Shown one piece after another: positions 1-19,105 of a stretch of DNA of 64,000 nucleotides. Origin of the DNA: Zygnema circumcarinatum (taxonomy: Eukaryota > Streptophyta > Zygnematophyceae > Zygnematales > Zygnemataceae); NCBI GenBank assembly GCA_037447605.1, contig CM074813.1:1875185-1939184 (forward strand), given 5' to 3'. A program made the position numbers and the translations under genes. The first letter of the stretch is position 1. Each line of letters opens with the position of its first letter. The notes below the pieces were generated by a model, which was not told where the DNA came from, made no database searches, and saw nothing but the letters and a program-made list of their open reading frames with translations.

Positions 1-2795
1 TATAAACGTTTTAAGGTCAGGGCTTTTAGGGTTTCGGGGCCTCATGCCTCCTCCTATGTCCATGTCGCGGTTGATGTGGCGCACAACCCCCGCCACCGTG
101 ACGAGGTCCCCCGGGCGGCAGCACTCCACCAGGTCCTCGCGCAGCTCGCACTCCACCGTGCGAGGCACGCGCCCCTCCTGCCGCCCGGGCCCGCTCACTA
201 TCTCCTGCAGCCTGAGGGAGAGGGAGAGGGAGAGGGAGGAGGCGAGGGAGGGAGAGGGAGAGGGAGGAGGCGAGGGAGGGAGAGTGGGATGGAGAAGCGA
301 AGGGAGGGTCAGGGGGAGTAAGGGAGAGGGAACGCGGAGGGACGAGGCGGAGAGAAAGGGAGAGGAAGAGCAGGAGAGAGTGGAGAAGGGGAGAGGGAGA
401 AAACGAAGGGGGGGAGGAGAGACGGAGATGGAGATGGAGGGAGTGTGGGAGAATGGAAGTGGAAACAAAGGAGGGAGAGAGTGAAAGTGTTGGAGAGGAA
501 GAAAGGGATGGGTGCCAACTTTTGTAAGAACTAAAAAATGCAACTTGTACCCCTCACTCGGACCATATGAAACCCGAAACTTACAAAACTGAAAACATTC
601 TAATCATAAACTGTAGACTCTAACCTAAATCTAAAGGCACTAAAGTCCGAAACTTAACCTAACCCTAATCTCAACATCAACTCGCATGCCTTAATCAAAT
701 AAATCCTAACCCTGACTCCTAATCCTAATCCTAAATCCTAATCCTAAGCCTAACCCCCAAGCCCATATCCGTAATCCTGAAAACTGATGTATGTTCAATA
801 TTACCTGATTTTTTGAAAATCTACTTTCTCCGCGGTCTCCTTATTTAAAATGTATGTTCGATTCCGACATCCTTCATGTCCACATGTTTTCGGAGGGGGG
901 TAGCGGCCCTCTGTGAGAGTTTGAACAGAAGTAACTCCACAGCGAGAGCAGGAGAGCTCCACCGCCTTCACTAGGGGCTTCACAATGCTCACTCTCAAAA
1001 CAGTTCCTGAAACTGAGACAAATTTGTCTGCAAATATCACGAAAAGTTGAACAAAAGTGGGAAATTCTACGTTAAGACAGCTCTGTTCACAAAAAAAACT
1101 TAAAGCTTTTTTAAGGGATAGAGTCAAATGTATTTTTTGAGCTTTAGGCTTGGTTTGACTTAAAAAGAGGGGTTTTTTCGTTACCTAAGAAAGTGGCTTT
1201 GAGATTTTTTAGTTCCAATTTTGATTCGAAGTAGTGCTGCAGCCTCACATTCACTTGAGAGGGCGGAGACGGGGCGAGATTTCGGCCTTTCCCAAACAGC
1301 AGCACCTGAAGGCGACGCCATGAAAGCAGAAAAGAGTGTAAGAGGGGTAAGAGAAAGCCCAACGGGGCCATCTGTTTCACCCTCCCTCGCGCTGCGCTGA
1401 CTCACGTAGTGCGCGGCGAGCTGCAGACAGGCCAGCGCCTGCGCGGGGCGCTCCTCCAGCGCGGCCCCCCACGCGGAGGCGGAGGGGGAGGGCAGCGCCT
1501 GCAGGGCCGCCTGCTCCACCGGGAGGACGTGCACGCCGCTCCGCTCCTGCACCTGCTCCGCGACTCCCCACACACATCATGTTCTCGTTACCGCATGCTG
1601 TAAGATTCTGTACGTTCTTATGCTTGCAGTATTACAATACACCCTTTGGGATACTTATTACACTGTAAAGTATGACAGTATTTCTTTTTGAAGTAAATGG
1701 ATAAAGCATCTGCTTGAAGTATACGAGCAATTAATGAAATGAATGGAGAATCTAGTTCAAACAGCTATACGATTATTCTATAACAAATTGGGTACTCTGA
1801 AGTGTTTGATGTATGCTAGCAATCTGAAACGACTAGACAATGTATTTGAAGAACTTTTATGATTTCAATAACTGCAGGCTAATCAGGTGTTTAGAGAGCA
1901 CATGCCTGATTCTATTCCAATACTGGATGTGTTCTGCCAATATTGACTTTTTTGACAAAAGCACAAATGAAACAATAGGCGACCTACTCGAATAACCTCG
2001 ACGATTTCAATCATTTGAACAAGTGAAGCCAATCTGAAACACTTACCTCAAGCATTTCTAAATTTTGCCAAAGCATTCAAGTACCCTTAAACAAGTCTAA
2101 AGACAATAGACCATGAACAGTCTTCATGGAATCTAGGGAACAACAAAGACATAAGCGCTTCATGTGATTTTCCGGCATTCCTCATAACAAGTTGAATTGC
2201 AGGAGTATGCAGCTATGAATGTAAAAGCTACAATATCCTAAGTAGCTTTTTCAGGGTGTACAAATCGCTTCAATCATTTGCTTTAGGAGCGTCAACATGT
2301 TGGAGGCTTAAGGACATGTCTTCAAATGATCGGGATTCTAAAGGAGATGCGAACACTGCCCCTGTGAGCATCATTTGTATGTGGGAAACCATTGTTGCAT
2401 TTTCGTTAACATGCAAAGCAAATCATAGTTTTAGCATCCTCTAACGGCTGATCACCACGAATTCGAGGGAAAAACCGGAGAAATTCGATCGCGTTTGCTT
2501 TTTAATTTTCGAATTTCTCGTGTCCTATTAATTTCCGAGGTTATATACATTCATACTGGTTCTAACACATTTGATTTTTATTTCTGACTTCTTAATTATC
2601 CTTGGCAGAGACCTTCTGCAGCAGCTGCAGGCCCTGCGGAGACTCCAGCATCTGAGTGAAGTCAGCAACGAGCACTGCTCGCGCGTCATTGGCGGAGAAC
2701 TCCTCGCTGACGTACGCGCCCCAGAGGTCCCTTATCTCCAGCGGCAGCGGCCGCGCGAGCGGGACGGCCCCGTCGTGCCGCACCGCCTCGTTCAT
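1..2795 (-). CDS. MCM8: MCM8 helicase, N-terminal part (gene runs off the left edge)
   Basis: MCM8 forms a hexameric DNA helicase with MCM9 and acts in the nucleus in homologous recombination and replication-fork repair. Five exons read on the minus strand: 2613-2795 (start ATG at 2795), 1406-1552, 1185-1305, 805-1027 and 1-211. All junctions are GT-AG and keep frame, giving 295 codons. The protein shows the MCM N-terminal fold motif VNVRLQHYF, then [19 protein letters not shown], then a zinc finger (CSRCG, 15-20 residues later CGHEGC), then [20 protein letters not shown] and [16 protein letters not shown], the diagnostic OB-fold segment of MCM8. The AAA+ core, Walker motifs and C-terminus lie outside the window, so the window edge and not a mutation truncates it. 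A glycine-rich segment near the edge may be exon or read into an intron. The start sits between a CT-rich leader (sense strand) and a conserved-looking first exon. Confidence 0.9.
216..804 (-). repeat. MCM8 intron 4 with GA-rich tract and CCTAA-type words
   Basis: Bases 216-480 are GAGGGA-type purine sequence on the plus strand, so a long polypyrimidine tract on the MCM8 sense strand just upstream of the acceptor at 211. Bases 655-790 are a degenerate run of CCTAA, CCTAATC and CCTAAATC words. It resembles plant telomere repeat words but is too irregular for a telomere and lies within the intron. Confidence 0.6.
1567..2612 (-). other. MCM8 intron 1
   Basis: About 1.05 kb between MCM8 exons 1 and 2, clearly more AT-rich than the flanking exons. 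No open reading frame of interest and no recognisable RNA gene. The donor GTCTCT follows LLQK, and the acceptor lies just before 1552. Confidence 0.5.
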
Positions 2796-2815
2796 GGCGG
2801 CCGCGGCCGAGGGCG

Positions 2816-2937
2816 AGGGTGAGGAAGAGGGAGAGGGAGAGGGAGAGGGAGAGGGAGAGGGAGAGGGAGAGGGCGAGGCAGAAGAGGGCGAGGGAGATGG
2901 CGAGGGCAGCAGCGAGAGGGAGAGGGAGAGGCAGAAG
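2816..2937 (-). repeat. (GAGGGA)n purine tract upstream of the MCM8 start
   Basis: Nearly pure GAGGGA/GAGGGC repeats on the plus strand. On the MCM8 sense strand this is a CT-rich leader that begins about 20 bases before the ATG, probably 5' UTR or promoter. No TATA-like box was seen. Confidence 0.6.
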
Positions 2938-3004
2938 AGAGGGCGAGCTTTTTGGGCGGAAGGAAGCGGATGAATGGACAGGACAACAATGCACAGTTCG
3001 GACC

Positions 3005-3155
3005 AGTGGATCGGCAACCATTGGACAACCATTGGATGGCAATGGTTGGACGTCTACTGGTTGGCAATCAGTCGACTGGTTGCCAACCATCCACTGGTTG
3101 GCAACCAGTCGAATGGTTGTTTCGATCTGGCGGCACTGGTTGGCAACCAGTCGAA
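3005..3155. repeat. Palindromic minisatellite block A (TGGTTGGCAACCA core)
   Basis: Repeated words TGGTTGGCAACCAGTCGAAT and CAACCATTGGA with short spacers. The core TGGTTG(G/C)CAACCA is its own reverse complement. The MITE-like element abuts its right end after CCAGTCGAA, and the interrupted word ATGGTT resumes on the other side. Confidence 0.75.
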
Positions 3156-3343
3156 TAGGGGGGGTCAGACCTTGACCATCGCTTACGAAATTCAAAGATT
3201 CCCTATACGGAAAGGTATTGATTTCGTTTCCAGGTTTCGGGTCGGAAGCCGCGGCTCCCCCGAACCTGTCATGTCCCGTCCGTACTACGGAATAGGTTAC
3301 AAAAATGCCCCCAAATTTCCGAAATCCGCCGAAATCCGCTCGC

Positions 3344-3377
3344 CGAAACGCAGGGCCTCCGGAGGCCCTGCGTTTCG
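3344..3377. repeat. Perfect 34-bp palindrome
   Basis: The left arm CGAAACGCAGGGCCTCC is followed without spacer by its exact reverse complement. It lies inside the MITE-like element, off centre. Confidence 0.9.
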
Positions 3378-3416
3378 AAATTCCAGCTTTCCGCCGATGA
3401 GGAATCGTGCCCCGCC

Positions 3417-3482
3417 TTGTCGCCATGCGCGTCACGCACGTGCGAGCGCCTCTCGCACGTGTGAAGCGCGCGTGGCGACAAA
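3417..3482. repeat. Imperfect hairpin with CACGTGCGAG arms
   Basis: The inner arms CACGTGCGAG (3437-3446) and CTCGCACGTG (3452-3461) flank a 5-base loop. The outer arms, TTGTCGCCATGCGCG and its near reverse complement, extend the pairing to about 31 bp a side. Lies inside the MITE-like element. Confidence 0.75.
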
Positions 3483-3984
3483 ACGGAGGGCGGTGGGCGG
3501 CGGGCGGCGGAGGGAGCGCGGGGGGGCGAAAAGGGGGGGGTCAGACCTGGCTCGGAGATACGAAGGTAAAATAATTATTTTCTTGAATTCGCGGCGCCCG
3601 AACCTGCCGAACGGCCACTTTTTGCGAAAAAGGCCTGCCGTACACGGCGGAATAGGCCCGACGGGCTTACGAAATTGGTTTGGCGATGGTCAAGGTCTGA
3701 CCCCCCCTAATGGTTATATGTTATATCCATTAAATCAAATGGTTGGCAACCATTAAATCACTAGTTGTAGCGAACTGAACGCTACAGTTACCAAAATGTC
3801 GTCGGCGTTTCGGAGAAAACTATTACGGTTCGACCGTACAGAATCCCCGTACAACCGTACGATTAGGATGTACGAATCCGTACGCATCTGTACGCATCAG
3901 GCTTGTTACACTAGTTGTCAACGGTTGGCAACCAACCAAAAAACACAAACGACCCATTTTTGCAAAAAGGCATAATTTCAGAAA

Positions 3985-4245
3985 TTCAATGGTTGCCAAC
4001 CATTGGATCACTGGTTCCGAACCAGTCGAATGGTTGTTTCAGTCCTGCGCCACTGGTTGGCAACCAGTCGAATGGTTGTTTCGATCCGGCGGCACTGGTT
4101 GCCAACCATTCGACTGGTTGCCAACCAGTGGCATCCACTGGTTCCAAACCAGTCGAATGGTTGTTTCGGTCCTGAGCCACTGGTTGGCAACCAGTCGAAT
4201 GGTTGTTTCGGTCCGCAACCACTGGTTGCCAACCAGTCGACTGGT
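3985..4245. repeat. Palindromic minisatellite block B (TGGTTGGCAACCA core)
   Basis: Six or so units of about 40-45 bp. Each has a self-complementary core, TGGTTGGCAACCA or TGGTTGCCAACCA, followed by GTCGAATGGTTGTTTCG and a variable GC-rich linker. Same family as block A; the two blocks are separated by the MITE and about 270 bp. Confidence 0.8.
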
Positions 4246-5445
4246 TTGTCTAATGGTCCGATCTGTGCAACAATGTGCCCGTTGCCTTCCCCGCGTATCC
4301 TTTCCTTTCCATGTCGCTGTCGCTGTTTAGCGCGCAGCAGTTAAACGTTGCTCTCAGTTTCGCGTGTCCACAATACGGTTACACTTTCCATATATCTCAC
4401 ATAGAGCCTCTCGACCCGTGATACTACACTGTGTGTTACGTGTGCATTGTTACAGTATTTGTGGTTGTACGAAGCTGTACGGTACAGTACAGTACTGTAC
4501 CGTGCACGCCTCCTCGTGTACGGTAAAACATATTCGTGGTTTCCCCGCTCCAGCCGTCGTTCTGCCTCCCTCTCCCCCTCTCCCTCCTCCATGCTTGCCT
4601 TATCTCTCGCCTTAAACTCTTTCCTGGACGACATTGCTGACTGCTTTTCTGCGCTTTCCAGGACTTGGTGGGACCTCTCAACACAAACGCCAATATTCCG
4701 AACCCTAATCTGTCTAATGCTGATTCCTGAGAGTCTTCCATCGGCTGCTTCTTCTGTGCTTCGTTCTCTCTCCCCCGCTTTCTCCTCTCTTTCACCTCTC
4801 TCCGTCTCTGTCGCTCTTCATGCACGGCTGGTATTTCTCCACGGCTTCCAGCTCCTTTCCCACCTTAGACTCGCACTAGTTTCTTTTTAAAAATGAAACT
4901 GAAGCCCCAGGCAGAGTCAACGAGATTTCCGGTTTGGGTTTCGACTGCTCCGGCTCCATGGATGATTTTTATCGATGTTTCCAGCGGGTTATTTAACCTC
5001 TTAAGGTCTTGAACCTTCCTGGAACCGTCATTCCTGCATCGCCGGACTTGAGTCACAAATTGGAGCCAATTTCACAATTGAACTTCCTAAAATAAACGTG
5101 CGCGAATCTGAATTTTATTTTTGAGTTCGGTTACTCTGAGGCGCATCACATACACATCCCTTCAACCTGCGAAGGAGTGCACTGTGCGCGTTTCTATGCC
5201 ACAATACGGAGACGTTCGTTCGTTTTCTCGAACTGCACCCACAGAACCAGTGAAAGGCGGCTACTTGGAATTCCAGTTGTCAAATTCCTGCATTTGTCGT
5301 TTCAACTTAGCTACTTCCGCTCTCCCTCTCCCTCTCGATTTTCTCACTCTTTCCCGCTTCCCCTCGCTCTCTCTCTCTCTCTCTCATCTGTTCTGACTCT
5401 ACCACATACACAAGTCGATCTTCCTTGGAGTAAGGAGCCCTCAGT

Positions 5446-8061
5446 ATGGCAAGCAATGGAGGTCTCGATGGATGGAGTGGAGGAAGAGAGAGAGGAATTA
5501 AGAGAGAGAGGGAGGAGGATGGTTCTGCCATGGCTGCTGTAGCGAAGCAGCGGTACGTGTCAAAGAGAGAGCGAGCTGCTGCTCAGAAAGCTGCAGAAGA
5601 CTTGGCGATATCAGCAACGGCTGATTTAGGTAGGGCTCCTTTTCTCTCCCTCGCCCCCACCCGTCTTTTCCCTCCTCGCCCGTCTCTCTCCCTCCCTTTA
5701 TCTTCCTCCCTCTCCTCCCCCTATTCTCCTGCTCGATACTCCTGTCTTACCTCACCTCCATCCCCCTCCCTCCCGCTTCTCTACCTATTTTCTGCTGAGA
5801 AATTCCACATACGGCTGTACGAAAACCTGTGTACGAAAACCTGTATATGAAGTCAGACTCGTGAACATAATTTTCCACATTCTATGCTCGGCATTATCGC
5901 TTTTTCAAGGTTCGAAGTTGTTTTTTTCAAAGTTGTATGGTTTAGAGGGTATCTAAGTTCCTCCTTTTGGACATCCGAGGCTCTTGGTGTTTTGTGAGGC
6001 CGCAAACATGATAACAAGAGGGCTTTGAAGAACTCAAAGACTTTCTAGTTCCTGCAGATGCCGTCCAAATCCTGCAGAATGAAAGGCTCCCTCTTGCGGA
6101 CGTTCCAGCCGCCATGGCCTCCCGCCTGCGCAGGGCGGAAGGGCGGGGCGGCGCCGGCCCTGACCGCCCCAAGCGGTTGGCATGGCAAGGGCGCGGCCAC
6201 AGCAAGGGAGTCAACTGCGTTCAGTGGTCGCCAGGAACTGGTACTGCGGAACATGTTTGAAATGGAAGTTTGAATGATCACCCCCTCCCCCTCCCCCTCC
6301 CCCTTTCCCCTCCTCCCTCACCCCTCCCCACTCCCCCTCCCCCTCCCGCCTCCCCTCCCCTCCCCCTCCCCCTCCCCCTCCCCTTCCCCTCCCCCTCCCC
6401 CTCCCCTTCCCTCCCCTCCCCCTCCCCCTCCCCTCCCCCTCCCTCTTTCTCTCTCTCTCGGCGCCCACCCCCCCCCCACTGTCTTTTACGCACAGTCACT
6501 CTGTGACTCTGTCTCTCTGTCATTTGTACGCATGCTTCTCTTGTGAGTGACGACTAACTGGAGCAACCCTTTCTCTTTCAAATATTGGTTCTGCGAATTC
6601 ATGCTCCCGTTTCGCGTTCTCCGACTCTTCGCCGTTCTCTCTTCCCACGCAGAATGGGAAGAGGGGGCGGAGGACGGTTTCAGGGGAAGGAGAGAGAGGA
6701 GCTGGGGGGGTGGAGGCGAGAGGGAAAGGGAAGAAAGCACAAAGAGAGAATCGCAAAAATTGAAGGCTCTCATCATGCCAAAGCTGCGTGTGGTGATCAT
6801 GTAACCTTTAGGCTTATCCTTTATTGCTTTCATGGGGCCATCGTGATGAAGATTGAGAAATAAAATCGGCCTTCTCCCATTATACTTCAACCAAAAACTG
6901 CCATGCTCTATCCTCCTCATATTCACTCAGGTCTTCAATAGTTGCCAAGCAGGTCACCTCTTTGCGACTGCGGGAATGGACCATTCAGCACTCATTTGGA
7001 GCCCCTGGAGTGAAACCTTAAATCCGCTTCACCATGTTCAGAACATTCAAGTTCACTCTGGTGCAGTGTCGGAGCTTTCCTGGTCACAAGGTGGAACACA
7101 GATCCTTACCGGAAGCTTCGATTCCACTGTAAAGATTTCCGATGTCGAGACAAAAACTTCAGTCACTACACGTTCACATTCGTCTGCAGTAACTTGTGTG
7201 CGCTATCATCCCCGAGATGTGAATCTAGTTGTAGTTGGGGAGGCAAAAGAGGGAAAAATTTGTGCGTGGGATACGAGGGACCCGCAAAAAGTTTTGTGGA
7301 ATTTGCCACTCCCGAGTGGTCGAGTGCTGGATTTGGACTTCAGTCCGGATGGGTTCAAACTATTTTCATCTCTACACCCCGATAAGCGTGCAGCAATGGA
7401 CCAAACGCTGGCAGTGTGGGAGCTTCGATCACAGAAGCAGCTCTCAAATCAGGTCCGTCTGTTTGTTGGCAGGAGGATGGAAGTTCGCTGAGGAGAACAG
7501 TGAAGGAGATGAGGGGAGTGAGAGTGCAAGAAGGAATGAAAAGGATAAGGTAGGGGACGAAGAAGGAGAAAGAAGAAAGACGAGGGGCAGGAAAGAGAGA
7601 TCGAACTCATGCATGCCACTCATATTTAAAGCAGCCGCCAGCTTTTGTGGGTATCAGACCCTGAACTCGTCCTGGTGGGCATGCAGCTCTACTTGGAGGG
7701 CTACACTTGCCCGTGCATCCGCCACCATCCCTCCCTCGACAACTTCATCGCCCAATCCCATGCCGGATACATCGCTCTTTTCAGCGCCCACCCGCCCTTC
7801 AAGCTGAACAAAAAGAAGCGGTACGAGGGTCACGAGGTGGGCGGCTTCCGAGTGCGCTGCTCCTTCAGCGGCGACGGGGCGCTCATCGCGACGGGCTCCG
7901 CCGACGGGCGGGCACTGCTCTACTCGGCCAGGACGGCGGCCGTTCTGGGGACCCTGGCCGGCGCCCACGTGGCAGTCTGCACAGACGCCACGTGGCATCC
8001 TGTGCTGCCCTCTACGGTAGCGACGTGCAGTTGGGACACAACTGTGGCCGTGTGGGAGTGA
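5446..8061 (+). CDS. WDR25: WD40-repeat protein, WDR25/PRP17-like
   Basis: Four exons, 5446-5629, 6058-6240, 6953-7452 and 7687-8061, join in frame to 413 aa. The N-terminus is charged (RYVSKRERAAAQKAAEDL), like the lysine/arginine-rich lead-in of PRP17/WDR25 proteins. The WD repeats follow: HLFATAGMDHSALIW, ILTGSFDSTVKISDVE, VRYHPRDVNLVVVG with CAWDTRD, FSPDGFKLF with TLAVWE, then KKKRYEGHEVGGFRV, IATGSADGRALLYS and WHPVLPSTVATCSW with TVAVWE at the stop. The YEGH and SADGR segments match WDR25 and the splicing factor PRP17/CDC40. PRP17 acts in the second step of splicing; the role of WDR25 itself is poorly known, so function is inferred. The start ATG is the first in the exon. F2KP follows on the same strand after 1.4 kb. 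Confidence 0.82.
6270..6460 (+). repeat. CCCCTC pyrimidine tract in WD40-gene intron 2
   Basis: Almost pure CCCTCC/CCCCTC repeat on the sense strand, beginning 30 bases after the donor at 6241. Typical of the CT tracts in this locus's introns. All frames are open here by composition only. Confidence 0.8.
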
Positions 8062-9452
8062 GGGCAATGCAGAGCTTGCTCGAGAAGGCTTACAATGTCG
8101 AGTAGTTGCCAGACGCATGGAAGGGCGCGCGTGTGAAAGACGAGAGAGGGGGGGCAAGCAACAATGATGTGAAGCTTTCAAAACCTTCACTGTGAAAAAT
8201 CATAAAAAATACTGATACAAATGTTCCTATGGTCAAGTTGAAGAGGTCGAACTTGTCTTTTTTGTTTCGTGTATTCAAATGTTTGGAATTGTATCGCAAT
8301 TCATTGTACATTTACGCTGTGAATGATTGTCTACTGTCAGTGCAGTTCATCGAAAAGAAAGTTTATGAAGACATAGCAAGCTCAGACATGTCGCATGTCA
8401 AATTTGACCTTGGTTTGATGAAGTGTTTGTGAAGCTCACTTTGATGGGAAAGCTGTCCAAGTGCTCACTGTCTTCACCTGCGACCGCATACAAGGTCAAT
8501 CCAAGGCATGTGTACCACGGTGATGAACAAACAAACCTTTAAACTCACGTTGAAGTTATAACACAATCACAAAAAGGGCGAAACGTAGAGCAAGAAAATT
8601 GCATAAAGGGAAGTAAGTGAGATCAAATTACTCTGCACTGTTAGATTGAAGCCGCCAGGGCCAGCGGAGAGGCAGTACCGCAGGATGCAAATCTGAAGTC
8701 TACTTGCTGCCCGGGTCAAGCAGAGAGAAAACTGGACAGAGTAATTGCCGAGGCTAGTGACGCAAAATCCTTGTAAGCTTGCACTCGTGGCAGTCGGGAA
8801 GAGGCTTGTTGTGCCGTATCCTTGGTGCAGTAATTTCGATAATTACCACGGCATGTGCAGTTTTGTGAGCGTTCTTTGAGTTGAAGAGGGCGAGGTCAGC
8901 GTGCGTCAGGAAATGAAGCCCGAGCTCGTCAAAACTTGCGCGAGCGGCGCCCCCCTCCCCTCCCCTCTCACTCACGCTCCCCTCCCCTCCGGCGGACGCT
9001 TCAAACCGCCACGTGGCGCGCGTTGGTTGGAGTGATGCGGGTTGCACAAAACCATGGAACGCGACATCCGACGTGGCGCGTTGAACTGGCGCCGCATGGA
9101 ACCGCCCTCTGCCTCCCTGCAGGGGAGGCGCCGCGGCCATGGCCCCTGCAGTGCAGGCTCGCTGAGAGAGGCGGGCGGGCGCGGGCAGGGCAGGGGACGG
9201 CAGGGCCTCAACCAGGCGGAAGCCGAGAGAGAGAGAGAGAGAGCGAGAGTGACAGGGAGGGTGGAAAGACGCGATACGCGAGACGTAGTGAGAGCCCCGA
9301 GCTGCCGGTTTGGCCAGCTGTCATCACTGAAACATCACCTCTATGCAGGCCATTTTAAGAGGTTTTTTGAGCATTGCTGAGGGATAATCTTGCGGGAAGA
9401 AGGCATTTTTCTGAAACGTTCCTGAGAGGCGCAACTCCTGCGAGGAGCAGCC
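8062..9452. other. Intergenic region between WD40 gene and F2KP
   Basis: The first 570 bases are AT-leaning, probably the 3' UTR of the WD40 gene. 8935-9290 is GC-rich with ACGTGGCGCG words and a (GA)n run at 9224-9245, probably F2KP promoter or leader. Open frames in the GC-rich part on both strands match nothing I recognise and are likely compositional. Confidence 0.45.
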
Positions 9453-18039
<8,587 letters not shown>

Positions 18040-19105
18040 CAAGGGAGGAGGCAGGGTCAGTCTGGTCAAGCATTGCGCTGTTCGGGATGCTTTCAGCATC
18101 GGTCAAAAGGTCGGCTACGAATGTAAAATCTCGAAGCTGCAGAGTAGTCTGATTGGTCAAGCGAAGAATTCTGTGTTAATATTGGGCTTTTCTTAGGGGA
18201 ATGCTAGAAGGACTTGTCCAGGTAAACGTCACATTTGACCTGGTACTGTTACAACTGAACTGCCATTGTTACGACAATGCAATGTACAATAGCTTGTTGC
18301 AGCAGGTGATCGGATGAAAGCTGGATCAAGATTTACCCAGTTGTAGTTCATGAAATCTGTTCAGATAATTTAATGTTTTCTTTATTACTGTTTTCCGATG
18401 TATGCAATATTTGTTTTGTGCCCACACAGGATGGTCAAGTGGCAAGTGCTGGATCTGAGCACTTTCCGACAACAATTGAAAAGTAAAAGGTGGAAAAAAA
18501 AATTACAATTATATGTACGGATGTTGGAAAAATAAATTGAGAGCCCAAAGAAAGCGTCGTTGATACCAAATGCGGCCCAAGCAAATCCTCCATATTGATT
18601 CATTGTTGACCTTCGAAGTTTTCAGTTAGCATTTGAACAGTTAGATATTACGTCGCTTAACCTTCGTGATGCCACTATCCAATGAGGGAGCAACACCTAG
18701 TGGACTTTAGGTATTGCCCTAAACGAACAAACGTTATTAAAAACTATCCAAATGTAGCAGTCATAGGGGTTTTCAACACTTTGTTTGGATTCTGAAAAAG
18801 ATGAATACAGTAAGAAAAGTGGATTCTGTATCTATATCCGTACCGTGCTGTAAGACAACTTGTGTGGGAGCAGGGAAGAGATTGATTGCTCAGTTCAATT
18901 GGCATTTAGCTTGAATTTGAGAGAACACGATGGACCTCAGTCTCATTGATTTGACTAGGTCAATCCAAAAAACTAAAATTAAGAAAACTGAAACGTGAAC
19001 ATTGCAGCCCAACCAGCCAAACTCAACAAGAAAAGCCAAGAAACTTTGAAGTTTCATCTCTCAATAATCATTTGTCTGGTTTTCCACAGTTCCACAAGTA
19101 TACCA
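18040..19105. other. Convergent intergenic region, F2KP / PMM 3' ends
   Basis: About 1.07 kb of AT-leaning sequence between the F2KP stop and the proposed PMM stop, presumably both 3' UTRs. No repeat, hairpin terminator or gene seen; short open frames on the minus strand have no recognisable motif. Confidence 0.5.

Larger units (their letters stand above)
3156..3709. mobile_element. MITE-like non-autonomous DNA element, 554 bp
   Basis: The ends are perfect inverted repeats of 27 bp: 3156-3182 begins TAGGGGGGGTCAGACC and 3683-3709 is its reverse complement. Because TA stands at both ends, the element may be GGGGGGG to CCCCCCC with a TA target duplication, as in Tc1/mariner relatives; this is inferred. 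A third copy of the GGGGGGGTCAGACC end motif lies inside at 3533-3546, which suggests a nested or rearranged copy. The interior contains two strong hairpins (3344-3377 and 3417-3482). There is no transposase reading frame, so the element would be non-autonomous. Confidence 0.7.
2796..5445. other. Divergent intergenic region between MCM8 and the WD40 gene
   Basis: 2.65 kb without a supported gene. It holds the purine tract next to MCM8, two blocks of palindromic TGGTTGGCAACCA repeats (about 3005-3155 and 3985-4245) and a MITE-like element (3156-3709). Two GTAC-rich stretches follow: 3830-3900, and a near-palindrome around 4480-4510 built from GTACGGTACAG and CTGTACCG. After that comes unremarkable sequence to a CT run at 5354-5390. 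Promoters of both genes should lie here; none can be pinpointed. Confidence 0.6.

Noticed and set aside
655-790. Chromosome end (telomere)
   Set aside because: CCTAA words are irregular, short and flanked by MCM8 exons on both sides.
3985-4245. Regularly spaced direct repeats resembling a CRISPR array
   Set aside because: Repeats are palindromic with variable linkers, no cas genes exist, and the genome is clearly eukaryotic.
4447-4890. 147-residue plus-strand frame upstream of the WD40 gene
   Set aside because: S/L-rich from pyrimidine sequence, no motif, and it does not connect to the WD40 start.
8754-9380. Overlapping open frames on both strands in GC-rich DNA
   Set aside because: Open by composition; no conserved motif, and probably F2KP leader or promoter.
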